Numbered from the stretch's first letter, positions 48,911 to 57,986 are shown. The stretch is DNA of 64,000 nucleotides from Oscillospiraceae bacterium (GCA_018380115.1 JAGZUF010000007.1:1-64000); one strand, 5' to 3'. Notes: generated by a model from the letters alone, not told the origin. Numbers and translations: made by a program.

Positions 48911-49116
48911 CCTGTAAAACCGCAGCCCCGACGGGCCATGCAGCCCTTTGCCGGGGCTGTTTTGGTTTGCGCGTGGCGTACAGTGCACGAAAAGAACGGT
49001 TCCGGCTGTGCGCTTGCGGGAAGCATGCAGGCGTGCGTGGTGTGCAGTGCCCGCAAAAGGCGGCAGCACAGCATGTTCCCTGCCCTGCGCCGGGCCGGGC
49101 ACCGCACGGCTGCCCT
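48911..49116 (-). repeat. Three-copy interspersed repeat, copy 3 (inverted)
   Basis: Reverse complement matches copy 2 from CGGGGCTGC back through CAGCCCCGGCAAAGGGCTGC, CCAAAACAGCCCC and CTTCCCGCAAGCGCACAGCCGGA, and copy 1 through GCCCGGCCCGGCGCAGGGCAG and GTGCTGCCGCCTTTTGCGGG. The remaining gap to 49421 holds no gene. Confidence 0.8.
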
Positions 49117-49334
49117 AACCGCCTGAGGCGGGGACGGCCCGGTGCGGCCGGGCAGGAATGCAGGGGCCGCACCATCCCCTTAAAGCGCATATGGGCGGCC
49201 ACGGCCCCGAACGCGGCTGCCCGGCAGACAGGAGGGGATGGGAAAAAGCGGCCTTTTCCGTGCCGGGGCGGCGTTTTGGCGTATGCCGGGGCATAAAAGG
49301 CCGGGCAGGGCTTTTCTTCACTTTCCCGCTATGC

Positions 49335-49340
49335 TATAAT
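49335..49340 (+). promoter_or_regulatory. Extended -10 box before the DUF5058 gene
   Basis: TGC-TATAAT with a poor -35 region; about 80 bases before the start. Confidence 0.45.
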
Positions 49341-49421
49341 AAAGCAAAAGGCCGCCGAAGGGCGGCGCAGGGTGCGGCGGCACAGGGGGCGCGCCGTGCC
49401 GGGAAAGGGGAGGAAAAGCAT

Positions 49422-50168
49422 ATGCTGGAACAGTTGAATTCTCTGCCCATGTTTCTGATAGCCGGCGGCGCGGTGGCGTTCGTCATTTTCCTGTGCGTGG
49501 TGTTCATTGTGCGCAGCTGGCGCGCGGGCGTCGCCATGGGCATTGACAAGGCAAAGCTGCGCCGGGCCGTCACCTCAAGCGCCACCTTTACAGTGCTGCC
49601 TGCGGTGTCCATTCTGCTGGGCGTCATCGCGCTCAGCGGCAGCCTGGGCATTCCGCTGCCGTGGCTGCGCCTTTCGGTGGTGGGCGCTTTGCATTACGAG
49701 GGCAACGCCGCAGACATCGCCGCACGCGCGGCGGGCATGGCGGGCGGCCTTGGCAGCGCGGCCCTTACGGCGCAGACGTTCGTCACCATCGGCTTTGTAA
49801 TGACGGCGGGCATCCTTTCGGGGTGTATTCTGTGCGTGTTCTGCCTGAAGGGCTATATGAAAAGGCTGCAAAAGCCCAAGCCCGCCGCACAGGGCGGCGC
49901 GGCGCCGGGCGAAAAAAAGCGCAGCTTCGGCGACGTGATGTTCACGGCCATGTTCATCGGCCTTGTCAGCACCTATATTGGCTCTTACCTTGGCACATGG
50001 ACCAGCACCGGGGATTTTCTGCCCCTTGCGGTGGCCTTTGTGGCGGGGCTTGCCATGGCGGTGTTTGAATATTTCGCCCGCGTGAAAAAGGTGACCTGGC
50101 TGGACAATTTCTCCATGGCGTGCAGCATGCTGGTGGGCATGGGCGCCGCCGTGCTGCTGGGCGCATAA
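49422..50168 (+). CDS. DUF5058 integral membrane protein
   Basis: 248 residues with five or six membrane helices. After the first helix, MGIDKAKLRRAVTSSATFTVLPAVSILLGVIALSGSLGIPLPWLRLSVVGALHYE matches DUF5058 closely. This pattern (short basic loop, Ser/Ala-rich helix, PxPWxRLSVIG) recurs in the family. Probably a transporter or permease subunit of unknown substrate. GGGGAGGAAAAGC precedes the ATG. The next gene, another membrane protein 19 bases downstream, is its probable partner. Confidence 0.88.
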   Translation: MLEQLNSLPMFLIAGGAVAFVIFLCVVFIVRSWRAGVAMGIDKAKLRRAVTSSATFTVLPAVSILLGVIALSGSLGIPLPWLRLSVVGALHYEGNAADIAARAAGMAGGLGSAALTAQTFVTIGFVMTAGILSGCILCVFCLKGYMKRLQKPKPAAQGGAAPGEKKRSFGDVMFTAMFIGLVSTYIGSYLGTWTSTGDFLPLAVAFVAGLAMAVFEYFARVKKVTWLDNFSMACSMLVGMGAAVLLGA

Positions 50169-50187
50169 GAAAGGGGGAGGCTGCTGT

Positions 50188-50880
50188 ATGGAAAACCGTG
50201 TGACGGAACAGGCAAAGCAGGCCTACTATGAGCAGTATATGGGCCGCACCCACATCTGGGGGCGCGCCGGGGTGGGCCTTGGCATCCTTCTTCTGCTGGC
50301 GGCGCCGCTGGCCATGGGCCTTGTACTGGGCGCCGGGCCAAACTGGGGCGCCGCGGCCATGGGCTTTTTGCAGGTGGCGCTTGTGTACTGGACAAGCGGC
50401 GTGGTGGAATTTCTTGTGTATGCGCCCATGCTGGGCGGCGGGGCAAGCTACCTTGCGTTCATCACGGGCAACCTGATCAACCTGAAGCTGCCGTGCGCCG
50501 CCAACGCGCGCGAGATATGCGGCACCGAGGTGGGCACGCCGGAAAACGACATTGTGTCCACGCTGTCTGTGGCTACCTCCAGCCTTGTGACGGTGGTGGT
50601 GCTGATGCTGGGCGTGCTGTGCCTTGTGCCGCTTACGCCCGTGCTGGAAGCGCCCGTGCTGCAGCCTGCGTTCGACACCGTCATCCCGGCGCTGTTCGGC
50701 GCGCTGGCGTTCAAATACTTTTCAAAAAGCCCCCTGCTTGCGGCGGCGCCGCTGGCGGTGATGTGCGTGCTGTTCGTGGCCGTGCCCGCGCTGATTGGGC
50801 AGGTGTCGTTCCTTATCCTGCTGGGCGGCGGGCTTTCCATTGCGCTGGCGTGGCTGATGTTCCGCAGGGGCAGGCTGTGA
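50188..50880 (+). CDS. Integral membrane partner of the DUF5058 protein
   Basis: 230 residues. A 20-residue polar start (MENRVTEQAKQAYYEQYMGRTHIWGR), then six or so membrane helices. Notable is the conserved-looking loop ITGNLINLKLPCAANAREICGTEVGTPENDIVSTLSVATSSL between helices, with two Cys and an acidic pair that could form a substrate or ion site. AAAGGGGGAGG precedes the ATG, 19 bases after the DUF5058 gene. No family name recalled. The pair looks like a two-component permease; substrate unknown. Confidence 0.8.
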   Translation: MENRVTEQAKQAYYEQYMGRTHIWGRAGVGLGILLLLAAPLAMGLVLGAGPNWGAAAMGFLQVALVYWTSGVVEFLVYAPMLGGGASYLAFITGNLINLKLPCAANAREICGTEVGTPENDIVSTLSVATSSLVTVVVLMLGVLCLVPLTPVLEAPVLQPAFDTVIPALFGALAFKYFSKSPLLAAAPLAVMCVLFVAVPALIGQVSFLILLGGGLSIALAWLMFRRGRL

Positions 50881-50983
50881 GGCGCACGGCCCCGGCCATA
50901 CCGGCGCCCCGGCTTTTGCGGCACGAAAAGGGGAAAAGGGGAGAAAAAGCCACTTTTCCGGCGCGGCGGCGCGAAAATTTCTG

Positions 50984-51012
50984 TTGACACAAAGCAAAAT
51001 TTCGGGTAGACT
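50984..51012 (+). promoter_or_regulatory. rpsL: Promoter of rpsL-rpsG-fusA
   Basis: Consensus TTGACA (50984-50989), 17-base spacer, TAGACT (51007-51012), about 110 bases before rpsL. Confidence 0.85.
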
Positions 51013-51123
51013 ATATTTGTTGCGCCAAGGGCGCAGCATGCCCATTTCATCTTGGTGCGGCGGCGCGACGCGCCGCTACATCTTGTGAAGCGGAACACCA
51101 TTTTTGAAGAAAGGAGGAAAACC

Positions 51124-51552
51124 ATGCCTACTTTTAACCAGCTTGTGCGCAAAGGCCGCGAAGTGATGGAAAAGAAGTCTACGGCGCCTGCCCTTCTGAA
51201 GAACTACAACTCTCAGAAGAAGGCTTACAGCGATGCCAACAGCCCGCAAAAGCGCGGCGTTTGCACGGCCGTTCGTACCATGACTCCGAAAAAGCCGAAC
51301 TCTGCCCTGCGTAAAGTTGCCCGTGTGCGTCTCTCCAATGGTATCGAGGTAACCTCGTACATTCCCGGCGAAGGCCACAACCTGCAGGAGCACAGCGTCG
51401 TACTGATCCGCGGCGGACGTGTGAAGGACCTGCCCGGTGTGCGTTACCACATCATCCGTGGCACGCTTGACACCCAGGGCGTTGCCAAACGCAGCCAGTC
51501 CCGCTCGAAGTACGGTGCGAAGCGCCCCAAGGCCGGTGCCGCGAAGAAGTAA
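51124..51552 (+). CDS. rpsL: 30S ribosomal protein S12
   Basis: 142 residues starting MPTFNQLVRKGRE. The decoding-centre loop TMTPKKPNSALRK keeps the lysine associated with streptomycin sensitivity, and the second loop (GGRVKDLPGVRYHI) is intact. S12 monitors codon-anticodon pairing. AAAGGAGGAAAACC precedes the ATG. First gene of the str operon; an upstream in-frame ATG at 51052 is inside the leader and rejected. Confidence 0.97.
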   Translation: MPTFNQLVRKGREVMEKKSTAPALLKNYNSQKKAYSDANSPQKRGVCTAVRTMTPKKPNSALRKVARVRLSNGIEVTSYIPGEGHNLQEHSVVLIRGGRVKDLPGVRYHIIRGTLDTQGVAKRSQSRSKYGAKRPKAGAAKK

Positions 51553-51681
51553 GGAAACCCGTTCAAAAGAGTATCTGCCGCATAAAGGCTTTATCATAGA
51601 TAACGCCTTTTCTGCCGGCCGTACGGGAGTTTTATTACTTTCGAGTACCGATGATATCATTTTATGAAGGAGGGAAGAAAG

Positions 51682-52152
51682 ATGCCCAGAAGAGGTAACA
51701 TTGCAAAGCGCGACGTGCTGGCCGACCCGGTGTACAACTCCAAAATGGTCACGCGCCTCATCAACAACATCATGTATGACGGCAAAAAGGGCGTTGCGCA
51801 GAAAATTGTATACGAAGCCTTCGACATCGTGAAGGAGAAAACCGGCAACGACCCGCTGGAGAGCTTCGAAAAAGCGCTGGAAAACATCATGCCTGTGCTG
51901 GAAATCAAGGCCCGCCGTGTGGGCGGCGCCACTTACCAGGTGCCTATGGAGGTGCGCCCCGCGCGCCGCGAGACCCTTGGCCTGCGCTGGCTGACCACGT
52001 ATTCCCGCAACCGTTCCGAGCGCCGCATGAGCCAGCGCCTTGCAGGCGAGATTATGGACGCGTGCAACGGCAACGGCGGCGCGTGCAAAAAGCGCGAGGA
52101 TACCCACAAGATGGCCGAGGCCAACAAGGCTTTCGCGCACTACAGATATTGA
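51682..52152 (+). CDS. rpsG: 30S ribosomal protein S7
   Basis: 156 residues. MPRRGNIAKRDVLADPVYNSKMVTRLINNIMYDGKKGVAQKIVYEA at the start and the RRVGGATYQVPMEVRPARRETLGLRWL mRNA-exit region are typical. S7 nucleates the 30S head. The ATG at 51682 follows AAGGAGGG. Gap of 129 bases from rpsL is longer than usual and AT-rich, possibly holding a regulatory site for operon control. Confidence 0.97.
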   Translation: MPRRGNIAKRDVLADPVYNSKMVTRLINNIMYDGKKGVAQKIVYEAFDIVKEKTGNDPLESFEKALENIMPVLEIKARRVGGATYQVPMEVRPARRETLGLRWLTTYSRNRSERRMSQRLAGEIMDACNGNGGACKKREDTHKMAEANKAFAHYRY

Positions 52153-52179
52153 TCTGTGGCGAACTTTTAGGAGGAAACT

Positions 52180-54306
52180 ATGCCTAGAGACGTTTCTCTG
52201 GAAATGACCAGAAACATCGGCATCATGGCCCATATCGACGCCGGCAAGACGACGACCACCGAGCGCATCCTGTTCTACACAGGCATCAACCACAAGCTCG
52301 GCGAGACGCACGACGGCGCCGCCACCATGGACTGGATGGCGCAGGAGCAGGAGCGTGGCATCACCATCACTTCTGCCGCCACCACGTGCTACTGGAGCCA
52401 TACCGAGTATCAGAACGACCCGGCCAAGGCCAAAAAGTTCCGGCACAGGATCAACATCATCGACACCCCGGGCCACGTGGACTTCACCGTGGAGGTGGAG
52501 CGCAGCCTGCGCGTGCTGGACGGCTCTGTTACCGTTCTGTGCGCCAAGGGTGGCGTTGAGCCGCAGTCTGAGACTGTTTGGCATCAGGCCAACAAGTATC
52601 ATGTCCCCCGCATGATTTACGTCAACAAGATGGACATCATGGGCGCGGATTTTTATCACGTGCTGGACATGACCCGCGACCGCCTCAAAGCCAATACGGT
52701 GCCCATTCAGCTTCCCATTGGCAAGGAGGAAACCTTCAAAGGCATCATCGACCTGTTGGAGATGAAGGCCTATATCTATTACGACGACCTGGGCAAGGAC
52801 ATCCGCGTGGAGGATATTCCCGAGGATATGAAGGAGCTGGCCCAGAAATACCGCGATGAGCTCATCGAGGCCATTGCCGAGAACGACGAGGAACTGATGA
52901 TGAAGTACCTCGACGGCGAAGAGCTGACCATGGCGGAGATGAAGGCGGCCATCCGCAAGGAGACCATTGCCAACACCATCGTGCCCGTCACCTGCGGCAC
53001 GTCCTACAAGAACAAGGGCGTGCAGAAGCTGCTGGACGCCATTGTGGACTACATGCCCGCCCCGACGGACATTGAGGACATCAAGGGCGTGAACCCCGAT
53101 ACGGAAGAAGAAGAGAGCCGCCCGTCCTCGGACGATGCGCCGTTCTCCGCGCTGGCATTCAAAATTGCCACCGACCCGTTCGTGGGCAAGCTGTGCTTCT
53201 TCCGCGTGTATTCCGGCACGGTGCAGGCTGGCACCACGGTGTACAACTCTGTGAAGGACAACCGTGAGCGCATGGGCCGCATCCTGCAGATGCACGCCAA
53301 CCACCGCCAGGACATCGACATCTGCTACGCCGGCGACATTGCCGCCGCGGTGGGCCTGAAAAACACCACCACCGGCGACACGCTGTGCGACGAAAAGCAC
53401 CCCATTATTCTGGAGAGCATGGAATTCCCCGAGCCCGTTATCCGCGTGGCTATCGAGCCGAAGACCAAGGCAGGCCAGGAGAAAATGGGCATCGCCCTTG
53501 CCAAGCTGGCAGAGGAGGACCCGACGTTCCGCACCTATACGGACGACGAGACCGGCCAAACCATCATTGCGGGCATGGGCGAGCTGCACCTTGAGATTAT
53601 TGTGGACCGCCTGCTGCGCGAGTTCAAGGTGGAGGCCAACGTGGGCGCACCGCAGGTGGCCTACCGCGAGACCATCCGCCGCATGGCCGACCAGGATACG
53701 AAGTATGCCCGCCAGTCCGGCGGCAAGGGCCAGTACGGCCACGTGAAAATCAAGATCGAGCCGAACGAGCCGGGCAAGGGCTACGAGTTCATCAACGCCG
53801 TTGTGGGCGGCGCCATCCCGAAGGAATTCATCGGGCCTATCGACCAGGGCATCCAGGGCGCCATGCAGGCGGGTGTGCTGGCCGGCTACCCGGTGGTGGA
53901 CGTGAAGGTGACGCTGTACGACGGCTCGTATCACGAGGTGGACTCTTCCGAAATGGCGTTTAAGATTGCCGGCTCCATGGCCTTCAAGGAGGCCATGCGC
54001 AAGGCGGACCCCGTCATTCTGGAGCCTATTATGAAGGTGGCCGTCATTGTGCCCGACGAATACATGGGCGACGTGATTGGCGACATCAACTCCCGCCGCG
54101 GCCAGATTCAGGGCTCGGAAGCCCGCAGCGGCACGCAGCAGATTGACGCCCTTGTGCCGCTGAGCAACATGTTCGGCTATGCCACGGACCTTCGCAGCAA
54201 AACGCAGGGCCGCGGCCAGTACAGCATGGAGCCCAGCCACTACACTGAGGTGCCCAAGAGCATCGCAGAGAGCATTATGGCGGGCCGCGCAAAGAAAGAG
54301 GGCTGA
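52180..54306 (+). CDS. fusA: Elongation factor G
   Basis: 708 residues. GTPase that drives translocation. P-loop AHIDAGKT at 17-24, IDTPGHVDF and NKMD switch motifs, domain IV VGAPQVAYRETIRR around residue 488, and the C-terminal REGVQ-type IQGSEARSGTQQIDALVPLSNMFGYATDLRSKTQGRGQYSMEPSHY block. TTTTAGGAGGAAACT precedes the ATG, 27 bases after rpsG. Canonical length, no fusidic-acid-related oddity noted. Confidence 0.98.
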   Translation: MPRDVSLEMTRNIGIMAHIDAGKTTTTERILFYTGINHKLGETHDGAATMDWMAQEQERGITITSAATTCYWSHTEYQNDPAKAKKFRHRINIIDTPGHVDFTVEVERSLRVLDGSVTVLCAKGGVEPQSETVWHQANKYHVPRMIYVNKMDIMGADFYHVLDMTRDRLKANTVPIQLPIGKEETFKGIIDLLEMKAYIYYDDLGKDIRVEDIPEDMKELAQKYRDELIEAIAENDEELMMKYLDGEELTMAEMKAAIRKETIANTIVPVTCGTSYKNKGVQKLLDAIVDYMPAPTDIEDIKGVNPDTEEEESRPSSDDAPFSALAFKIATDPFVGKLCFFRVYSGTVQAGTTVYNSVKDNRERMGRILQMHANHRQDIDICYAGDIAAAVGLKNTTTGDTLCDEKHPIILESMEFPEPVIRVAIEPKTKAGQEKMGIALAKLAEEDPTFRTYTDDETGQTIIAGMGELHLEIIVDRLLREFKVEANVGAPQVAYRETIRRMADQDTKYARQSGGKGQYGHVKIKIEPNEPGKGYEFINAVVGGAIPKEFIGPIDQGIQGAMQAGVLAGYPVVDVKVTLYDGSYHEVDSSEMAFKIAGSMAFKEAMRKADPVILEPIMKVAVIVPDEYMGDVIGDINSRRGQIQGSEARSGTQQIDALVPLSNMFGYATDLRSKTQGRGQYSMEPSHYTEVPKSIAESIMAGRAKKEG

Positions 54307-54334
54307 AGCCCCGCTTTCTTTGCCGCAAAAACAC

Positions 54335-54363
54335 TTGATTTTTCAAAGTGCTTTTAGTACAAT
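54335..54363 (+). promoter_or_regulatory. tuf: Separate promoter of tuf
   Basis: TTGATT (54335-54340), 17-base spacer, TACAAT (54358-54363), in the 100-base gap after fusA, so EF-Tu gets extra transcription. Confidence 0.75.
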
Positions 54364-54406
54364 GGCCTTACAGGATAAGGTCTAATTCAAAGGAGGATAA
54401 AATCCA

Positions 54407-55609
54407 ATGGCTAAAGCTAAATTTGAGCGTTCGAAACCGCACGTAAACATTGGCACCATCGGCCACGTTGACCACGGCAAGACGACCCTGACGGCCGCCA
54501 TCACCAAGGTGCTGGCCATGAAGGGCGACGCCGAGTTCACCGACTACGCCAACATTGATAAGGCGCCCGAAGAGCGCGAGCGCGGCATCACCATCAACAC
54601 CGCCCACGTGGAGTATGAGACGGACAACCGCCACTATGCGCACGTGGACTGCCCGGGCCACGCCGACTACGTGAAGAACATGATTACCGGTGCTGCCCAG
54701 ATGGACGGCGCTATTCTGGTGGTTTCTTCCGCCGACGGCCCCATGCCCCAGACCCGTGAGCACATCCTGCTGAGCCGCCAGGTGGGCGTGCCCTACATCG
54801 TTGTGTTCATGAACAAGGTGGACCAGGTGGACGACCCCGAGCTGCTGGACCTGGTGGAGATGGAAATTCGCGACCTGCTGAGCGAGTACGATTTCCCGGG
54901 CGACGACACCCCCATCATCAAGGGCAGCGCCCTGCAGGTGCTGGAGAGCAGCTCTACGGATATCAACGCCCCCGAGTACAAGTGCATCCTGGAGCTGATG
55001 GACGCTGTGGACAGCTTCATCCCCACCCCGGAGCGCGACGACGCCAAGCCCTTCCTGATGCCTGTTGAGGACGTGTTCACCATCTCTGGCCGCGGCACTG
55101 TGGCCACGGGCCGTGTGGAGCGCGGTGTTGTGAAGGTTGGCGAAGAAGTTGAGATCGTGGGCCTTGTGGACGAGAAGAAGAAGACCGTTGTGACGGGCCT
55201 TGAGATGTTCCACAAGCTGCTGGACTTCGCCCAGGCCGGCGACAACGTGGGCGCCCTGCTTCGCGGCATCCAGCGCACGGAGATCGAGCGCGGCCAGGTG
55301 CTGGCGAAACCCGGCACCATCCACCCGCACCGCAAATTCTCCGGCCAGGTGTATATCCTGAAGAAGGAAGAGGGCGGCCGTCATACGCCGTTCTTCAACA
55401 ACTACCGTCCGCAGTTCTACTTCCGCACCACGGACGTGACCGGCGTTATCAGCCTGCCGGAAGGCACCGAGATGTGCATGCCCGGCGACAACGTCACCAT
55501 GGACGTTGAGCTGATTACCCCGATTGCCATCGAGGAAGGTCTGCGCTTCGCTATCCGCGAGGGCGGCCGCACGGTGGGTTCCGGCGTTGTGACGAAGATC
55601 AACGAGTAA
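54407..55609 (+). CDS. tuf: Elongation factor Tu
   Basis: 400 residues. Delivers aminoacyl-tRNA to the ribosome. GHVDHGKT at 19-26, RGITI switch I, DCPGHADY switch II, NKVD base recognition, intact domains II and III ending VVTKINE. CAAAGGAGGATAAAATCC precedes the ATG. Codon use is strongly biased (very few rare codons), as expected for the most abundant protein. Its own promoter and a strong terminator frame it. Confidence 0.98.
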   Translation: MAKAKFERSKPHVNIGTIGHVDHGKTTLTAAITKVLAMKGDAEFTDYANIDKAPEERERGITINTAHVEYETDNRHYAHVDCPGHADYVKNMITGAAQMDGAILVVSSADGPMPQTREHILLSRQVGVPYIVVFMNKVDQVDDPELLDLVEMEIRDLLSEYDFPGDDTPIIKGSALQVLESSSTDINAPEYKCILELMDAVDSFIPTPERDDAKPFLMPVEDVFTISGRGTVATGRVERGVVKVGEEVEIVGLVDEKKKTVVTGLEMFHKLLDFAQAGDNVGALLRGIQRTEIERGQVLAKPGTIHPHRKFSGQVYILKKEEGGRHTPFFNNYRPQFYFRTTDVTGVISLPEGTEMCMPGDNVTMDVELITPIAIEEGLRFAIREGGRTVGSGVVTKINE

Positions 55610-55620
55610 TTCCCACATAT

Positions 55621-55653
55621 AAAAAGGCCCCATGCCCTGCATGGGGCCTTTTT
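55621..55653 (+). terminator. Terminator of tuf
   Basis: AAAAAGGCCCCATGC pairs with GCATGGGGCCTTTTT around CCT, 11 bases past the stop. Confidence 0.95.
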
Positions 55654-55717
55654 GCATGCAGGCGGGGCGCGCTGCGCCGCAGCACGCATGGGGCTGCGCT
55701 GCACGGCAGGGTGCAGA

Positions 55718-55750
55718 AAAGCCGCCCCCCGGTGAACGGGAGGCGGCTTT
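55718..55750 (-). terminator. Terminator of the hydrolase gene
   Basis: AAAGCCGCC pairs with GGCGGCTTT around a C/G-rich loop; the minus-strand read ends GGCTTTTC just after the hydrolase stop at 55762. Confidence 0.75.
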
Positions 55751-55761
55751 ACAGCCGGGCC

Positions 55762-56739
55762 TCAGCCCAGGTATTTGTGGAAGAAGGCGGCCATTTTGCG
55801 GAAGGGGATGACGTTCAGGTTATCGTACAGGTCTGTATGCACGGCGCCGGGAATGAGCATCAGCTCTTTATTGCTGCCCTTCAGGGCCTGGAAGGCATCC
55901 CGGCTGAAATAGCAAGAGTGTGCCTTTTCGCCGTGTATCACCAGCACGGCGCTTCGTATTTCGCTTGCATACTGTAAAATGGGCATGTTCAAAAACGACA
56001 TTGTGCCCGTGACGTTCCAGCCGCCGTTCGAATTCAAAGAGCGCGCGTGATAGCCCCGCGGCGTTTTGTAGTAGGCATAGTAATCCTTCACAAAAAAGGG
56101 GGCGTCTGCGGGCAAAGGGTCTGCCACGCCGCCCGCGCGGGCATATTGGCCGCTTTTATAATCTGCCGTGCGCTGTGCGTTCAGGGCCAGGCGCTTTTCA
56201 AAGCGCGCGGCCTCGCTGTCCTCTGCGTCGAAGTAGCCCTTGGCAGTTGCACGCGCCATGTCGTACATGGTAGAGGCAACGGTGGCCTTGATGCGCGTGT
56301 CCATCGCCGCGGCGTTCAGTGCAAGGCCGCCCCAGCCGCAGATGCCGATGATGCCGGTTTGCCCTGGGGCTACGTCCGGCTGTACGCTCAGAAAATCAAC
56401 AGCGGCCTGAAAATCCTCGGTGTTGATGTCCGGCGAAGCCATGCAGCGCGGCTGGCCGCCGCTTTCCCCGGTGAAAGAGGGGTCGAACGCCATGGTGTAA
56501 AAGCCGTGCAGCGCCATGGTTTGCGCGTACAGGCCGGAAGCCTGCTCTTTTACCGCGCCGAACGGGCCGCACACGGCCAGTGCGGGAAGCGGGCCCTGCA
56601 CATTTTTGGGCGTATAGACGTCTGCTGCCAGCGTGATGCCATAGCGGTTGTGAAAGGTGACCTTTTTGTGCGCCACCTGCTTGTCTTGCGGAAAGGTTTT
56701 GTCCCATTCGGCCGCAAGGGCCAGTTTTTCTTCCTGCAT
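55762..56739 (-). CDS. Alpha/beta hydrolase (dienelactone hydrolase-like)
   Basis: 325 residues. N-terminal KVTFHNRYGITLAADVYTP, then GESGGQPR and the region GIIGICGWGGLALNAAA with a nucleophile-elbow-like G-x-C-x-G (Cys in place of Ser, as in dienelactone hydrolases). A likely Asp near LVIHGEKAHS and His in VHTDLYDN complete the triad. The ATG at 56739 follows GGGAGGAC. A perfect MerR-type promoter lies 150 bases upstream, so expression is probably induced by a toxic electrophile or drug. The regulator is not in the window. Confidence 0.88.
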   Translation of the reverse strand: MQEEKLALAAEWDKTFPQDKQVAHKKVTFHNRYGITLAADVYTPKNVQGPLPALAVCGPFGAVKEQASGLYAQTMALHGFYTMAFDPSFTGESGGQPRCMASPDINTEDFQAAVDFLSVQPDVAPGQTGIIGICGWGGLALNAAAMDTRIKATVASTMYDMARATAKGYFDAEDSEAARFEKRLALNAQRTADYKSGQYARAGGVADPLPADAPFFVKDYYAYYKTPRGYHARSLNSNGGWNVTGTMSFLNMPILQYASEIRSAVLVIHGEKAHSCYFSRDAFQALKGSNKELMLIPGAVHTDLYDNLNVIPFRKMAAFFHKYLG

Positions 56740-56887
56740 GCGGAATGTCCTCCCTGTTTGGAAAAATGTGTGCATGCCCCGGCCTTGCGCGAAAATGCGG
56801 GCAAAGCCTGCACAGGGCGGGGCGCTTTGGTGCAAGGAGCGCCGCGCGGGCATGCGCCCGGCGCACTGTGCGCCCTGCCGTGCATTT

Positions 56888-56918
56888 ATTCTAAAACCTG
56901 AAGTCAGGTTTAGGTCAA
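56888..56918 (-). promoter_or_regulatory. MerR-type promoter/operator of the hydrolase gene
   Basis: Minus-strand TTGACC (56913-56918) and TAGAAT (56888-56893) are separated by 19 bases, and that spacer is almost filled by a perfect inverted repeat AAACCTGA-CT-TCAGGTTT (56894-56911). The over-long spacer with a centred palindrome is the signature of promoters untwisted by MerR-family activators. 56919-57400 holds nothing else I can support. Confidence 0.85.
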
Positions 56919-57400
56919 GTGCTTTTTGAAAAATTTTTAAGACGCCGCGGGGGCGGGCGGCCCGGCGGTATCATGGCGGTGCTGCACGCCGCCTTCTGCG
57001 CCTTTGCCCGGCTGAGGTAGGGCGGGGCCGCCTTCCGGCAGCGGCGCACCGCTGCCCGCAGGGGGCTTTGAAAGCGTACGGCCTTTTGGCGCCTGATTTA
57101 GCTGCGCACAGCGGGCAAAATATCTGCTGCGGCCTGATGAGGCTGGTGCCTTATTATCAAGGGCGGGGCATGGTGCGGCAAAATGCCCGCTGCCGCCCGG
57201 CGCACAGATGCGCCGGTGCCGGACGCGGGCGTGCGTCATGTGCAAAACGCGCATGCCGGGCGCGGCATGCGGGTGTGCGGCTTCCTGCCTGCGCGCGGCT
57301 GCTCTTCCAAGCCCTTATGTTTCGGGCGCCCCGGCAGAATGCGGCCTTCACGGGCGGCGCGCCCACCCGGCGGCCGCATATATGGAAAGGATGGCTTTGT

Positions 57401-57967
57401 ATGGAATTGATACGCCTTACCGGCACAGAGGACAAAAGATACGAAAGGGCTATGCGGCTGTACCGCGCCAGCTTTCCGCCGCACGAGCAGCGCAGCGCGG
57501 CGGCGCAGGCCATGGCCCTGAGGGACGAAGACTACCATTTCGGCCTTGTGTATGACGGCGGCGCCTTTGCGGGGCTGCTGTTGTACTGGGAGGCGCCCGC
57601 GCAGAAGGGCGGCCCCGCCTGCACGGCGGAGCAGGGCTTTGTGTATGTAGAGCATTTCTGCATCCTGCCGGAGCTGCGCGGCATGGGCTGCGGCCGGCGC
57701 GCGCTGGAGCTTTTGCAGGGCATGGGGAAGCGCATTGTTCTGGAGATAGACCCGCCGGAGGATGCCATTGCCGTGCGCAGAAAGGGCTTTTACGAGCGAT
57801 GCGGCTTTGCGGTAAATCCATACCCGCACATACACCCGCCCTATCACCGGGGAAACGGGGGCCATGCGCTGGTGGTAATGTCGTGGCCCGGCGCCCTTCC
57901 ACCGAAGGAATACAGCGCGTTTGCGCAGTATTTGCAGAGCCGCGTGATGGACGGCGCGCTTTTGTGA
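57401..57967 (+). CDS. GNAT-family acetyltransferase
   Basis: 188 residues. GNAT fold: VEHFCILPELRGMGCGRRALELLQGMGKRIVLEIDPPED with the acetyl-CoA loop RGMGCGRRAL (around 91-100), then RRKGFYERCGFAVNPYPHIHPPYHRGNGGHALVVMSWPG. It should acetylate a small molecule or protein amine; the YPHIHPPYHRG segment near the end is a distinctive His-rich loop. GGAAAGGATG precedes the ATG. It is followed by the minisatellite at 57987. Confidence 0.88.
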   Translation: MELIRLTGTEDKRYERAMRLYRASFPPHEQRSAAAQAMALRDEDYHFGLVYDGGAFAGLLLYWEAPAQKGGPACTAEQGFVYVEHFCILPELRGMGCGRRALELLQGMGKRIVLEIDPPEDAIAVRRKGFYERCGFAVNPYPHIHPPYHRGNGGHALVVMSWPGALPPKEYSAFAQYLQSRVMDGALL

Positions 57968-57986
57968 CGCGGCCCGGCAGGGCCGG

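Noticed and set aside
51076..54240. A 1054-codon minus-strand frame across rpsL-rpsG-fusA
   Set aside because: Shadow frame of highly expressed genes; no ribosome site or recognisable protein.
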